From an uncultured Sulfurimonas sp. (GTDB lineage: Bacteria; Campylobacterota; Campylobacteria; Campylobacterales; Sulfurimonadaceae): a DNA stretch of 64,000 bases. Where the stretch lies: the NCBI RefSeq assembly GCF_963662755.1, contig NZ_OY759725.1:124001-188000 (forward strand). The letters are read 5' to 3'. Made by a program: the position numbers and the translations under genes. Within the stretch, counting starts at the first letter, position 1; the number at the start of each line of letters is the position of its first letter. Below, piece after piece: positions 61,943-64,000 of this stretch. Below the pieces are notes generated by a model. That model did not search any database and was not told the origin of the DNA. It was given only the letters and a program-made list of their open reading frames with translations.

Positions 61943-63882
61943 CCAATAGGTGTACCGGCCTTTTTAGGTTTTTCAGGTCTTACTAAACATAGACCATCTT
62001 CATCCTTAGCAGCAAGAAGCATTCCCTCAGACATCATTCCCATAAGTTTTGCAGGCTTTAAGTTAGCTACAACACAAACTTGTGTGTTTAGTAAAGACTC
62101 AGCAGAGTAGAACTCTTTTATACCAGCTACAACTTGGCGAGGTTTTTCTTCACCTAAATCAACTTGTAATTTTAAAAGTTTTTTACTCTTAGGAACTTCT
62201 TCGGCTTCTACAACTACACCTATTTTTAAAGATGTTTCAAAAAATTGACCTATTTCTATAAGGTTGTCTTCTTCTTTATTTGTGATTTTTTCTATTTTTT
62301 TATCTTGTTTTTCTTCTTCTGGCTTATTTGGTTGAGCATTTGGTGCTTCTGCCATTAAAGGTTCTTCAACACGAGGAAAGAGTGGAGGAACTTTTTTGAT
62401 ATTAAATAATTTCAATAATTTTTTATTAATAACCAGTTCATTATAACTAGCATTATCAATGCTAAAATTAAGGGCATCTGCAATAGTTTGAGTTGTCTTA
62501 GGCATTACTGGACTTAACATGATAGATGCTTTAGCTAAAATATTTGCAACTAAAGCAACAGTAGCAAGAGCTTCATCTTTTTTGTCTTCTTTCATTTTAA
62601 CCCATGGAGCATGTTCTTCTATGGCTTTATTACCTATAGCAAATAGTTTCCAAAGTTCTTCTAGGTATCTATGAGTTTGCATATTTTGCATAAGTTCATC
62701 AAGGTTTGAAAGAGCTTCATTCATAGCATTTAGCTCTTTTGAGTGATATTTTTCTACATCTTTGCTATCTATTTCAAAATCAGAGTATTTTCCACTCATA
62801 CCGATTATACGGTTAAGCAGATTACCAAGATCATTGCTAAGTTCTGAGTTTATTCTGTCTATAAATGCACGTTGTGAAAAGTCACCATCTTGACCAAAAG
62901 GAACTTCTCTAAGCATAAAATATCTAAGATTTTCAACACCATAAGCATCTGAGACTTCTTTAGGAGAGACAACATTACCTTTTGATTTACTCATTTTTTC
63001 ACCATCTCTAGTCCACCATCCATGCGCACCAATATGCTTTGGAAGAGGCAAGTCAAGGCTCATCAAAAATGCCGGCCAATAAATAGCATGAAAACGAAGT
63101 ATATCTTTACCTACAAGTTGCATAGATGCAGGCCAAAATTCCATATTTGCATCATCTTTACCATATCCTAAAGCTGTAACATAGTTCATAAGAGCATCTA
63201 ACCAAACATACATAACGTGTTTGTCATCATTCATCGACTCAGGAAGTTTAACACCCCAAGTGAATGATGTACGAGTAACTGAAAGATCTCTCAAACCTCC
63301 CTTTACAAAGTTAATAACTTCGTTTGCACGAGAACGAGGGAGAATAAAATCAGGATTTTGCTCATAATGCTTTAGAAGTGCATCTTCGTATTTTGAAAGT
63401 TTAAAAAAGTAGCTTTCTTCTTTAACCGTGCTTGTTGTTCTTCCACAATCAGGGCAAAATTCACCATCTATTAGTTGAGTTTCAGGAAAGAAAGTTTCAC
63501 AACTAACACAGTAATGACCCTCATAAAAATCTTTATAAATATCACCCTTAGCATACATAACTTCAAAAGCTTTTTGAACACCAACCTTATGATCTGCATC
63601 TGTAGTTCTGATAAATTTATCATAACCTATCTCAAATTCATCCCAAAGATTTTTAAATGTAGCACTTATTTCATCTGCAAACTCTTGAGTAGCTTTTCCA
63701 TTTTTTTGAGCTGATTCTTCTATTTTTTGACCATGCTCATCTGTTCCTGTTAAAAAGTATGTCTTATTACCTTTTAATTTTTCATATCTCGCCATAGTGT
63801 CAGCAATAAAAGTAGTATAAGCATGCCCAATATGAGCTTCGCCATTTACGTAATAGATAGGTGTTGTTATGTATTTACTCAT
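61939..63882 (-). CDS. metG: Methionyl-tRNA synthetase with C-terminal tRNA-binding domain
   Basis: 647 residues from ATG at 63882, preceded by AAGGA; a frame from 63903 adds seven residues and is less likely. Class I HIGH form HIGH in GEAHIGHAY, a zinc knuckle (CVSCETF and FCPDCGR), KMSKS in GEKMSKSKG, an anticodon-binding helical domain, and a Trbp111-type OB domain (about residues 545-647). It charges tRNA-Met. Confidence 0.96.
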   Translation of the reverse strand: MSKYITTPIYYVNGEAHIGHAYTTFIADTMARYEKLKGNKTYFLTGTDEHGQKIEESAQKNGKATQEFADEISATFKNLWDEFEIGYDKFIRTTDADHKVGVQKAFEVMYAKGDIYKDFYEGHYCVSCETFFPETQLIDGEFCPDCGRTTSTVKEESYFFKLSKYEDALLKHYEQNPDFILPRSRANEVINFVKGGLRDLSVTRTSFTWGVKLPESMNDDKHVMYVWLDALMNYVTALGYGKDDANMEFWPASMQLVGKDILRFHAIYWPAFLMSLDLPLPKHIGAHGWWTRDGEKMSKSKGNVVSPKEVSDAYGVENLRYFMLREVPFGQDGDFSQRAFIDRINSELSNDLGNLLNRIIGMSGKYSDFEIDSKDVEKYHSKELNAMNEALSNLDELMQNMQTHRYLEELWKLFAIGNKAIEEHAPWVKMKEDKKDEALATVALVANILAKASIMLSPVMPKTTQTIADALNFSIDNASYNELVINKKLLKLFNIKKVPPLFPRVEEPLMAEAPNAQPNKPEEEKQDKKIEKITNKEEDNLIEIGQFFETSLKIGVVVEAEEVPKSKKLLKLQVDLGEEKPRQVVAGIKEFYSAESLLNTQVCVVANLKPAKLMGMMSEGMLLAAKDEDGLCLVRPEKPKKAGTPIG

Positions 63883-64000
63883 TGATAATATTCCTTGTTT
63901 CATTTATTTTATACGGTATAGCTAAGTTTTCTTCAGCACAAAGCTCATTGCGCTGGTGCAATTTAAAAAGCATTCTATTGAATAAAACAGAAAGTTTAAA
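63875..64000 (-). CDS. 3' end of an unidentified gene
   Basis: A frame open from the right edge, with 41 residues including LHQRNELCAEENLAIPYK, ends in TAA overlapping the metG start (AATGAGTAA). Translation coupling with metG suggests a real gene. Too little remains to name it. Confidence 0.5.
   Translation of the reverse strand, partial: FKLSVLFNRMLFKLHQRNELCAEENLAIPYKINETRNIINE

Overview
The window is AT-rich, gene-dense bacterial chromosome with short intergenic gaps. No rRNA, tRNA, insertion sequence, integrase or CRISPR array was recognised. The protein set points to Campylobacterota (epsilon-proteobacteria), most likely a Sulfurimonas-like relative. The reasons are the nadK-recN-tatD-mltD-rlpA-(hisB)-kdsC-lptC-lptA-engB-mreD-like-mrdA order, which I recall from Campylobacter jejuni with few changes, the long epsilon-type DapD, the short LeuD, and many TTG/GTG starts. 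The species assignment is inference.

Left part (1-13015): the end of an HDOD regulator, then a nine-gene leftward operon. It encodes a type I secretion ABC transporter, its HlyD-type adaptor, a Cache sensor with no output domain, a MotA/TolQ-like and a MotB-like protein, a TolC protein fused to SPOR domains, a LapD-like receptor with degenerate GGDEF and EAL domains, a small exported protein and a Sel1-repeat protein. This looks like a c-di-GMP-controlled adhesin secretion locus with an added ion-channel motor pair. No adhesin and no LapG protease are visible.

13-24 kb: leucine genes leuD-leuB, a TPR protein, a CiaD-like protein, purU, trmL and a small membrane protein; then an S24 repressor with a tiny divergent ORF, an NlpC/P60 lipoprotein, a mini flagellar-rod protein, dapD, an ankyrin protein, an EAL-HDOD regulator and a DUF6166/HTH protein with a 41-residue membrane peptide upstream. 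24-30 kb: an RND (MMPL) exporter, a LolA-like protein and a DUF1302 outer-membrane protein, facing a two-component system. A strong hairpin overlaps the ribosome binding site of the RND gene. 30-34.4 kb: adk, aspS and a SulP transporter broken by a one-base frameshift.

34.5-38.8 kb: a TolC-HlyD-permease-ATPase exporter of the DevBCA/MacAB kind. 38.8-49.5 kb: the conserved housekeeping and cell-envelope operon. 49.5-56 kb: a Ca/Na antiporter, ybeY, a small motility-like protein, queC, a YgjP-type protease, a DUF4015 glycosidase-like protein, an orphan TRAP binding protein with RraA, and a PsiE-like membrane protein.

56.3-60.9 kb: an AdoCbl-dependent glutamate mutase set (sigma, epsilon and GlmL) followed by a stand-alone AMP-forming ligase. 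This suggests biosynthetic use of 3-methylaspartate rather than glutamate fermentation. 60.9-64 kb: a MurF-like protein with a decayed nucleotide loop, metG, and the end of an unidentified gene at the right edge.

The best candidates for something not well described are the secretion/motor operon and the glutamate mutase-ligase cluster. The SD-sequestering hairpin at 23.85 kb is the most testable RNA element. No gene-free stretch exceeds 300 bases.
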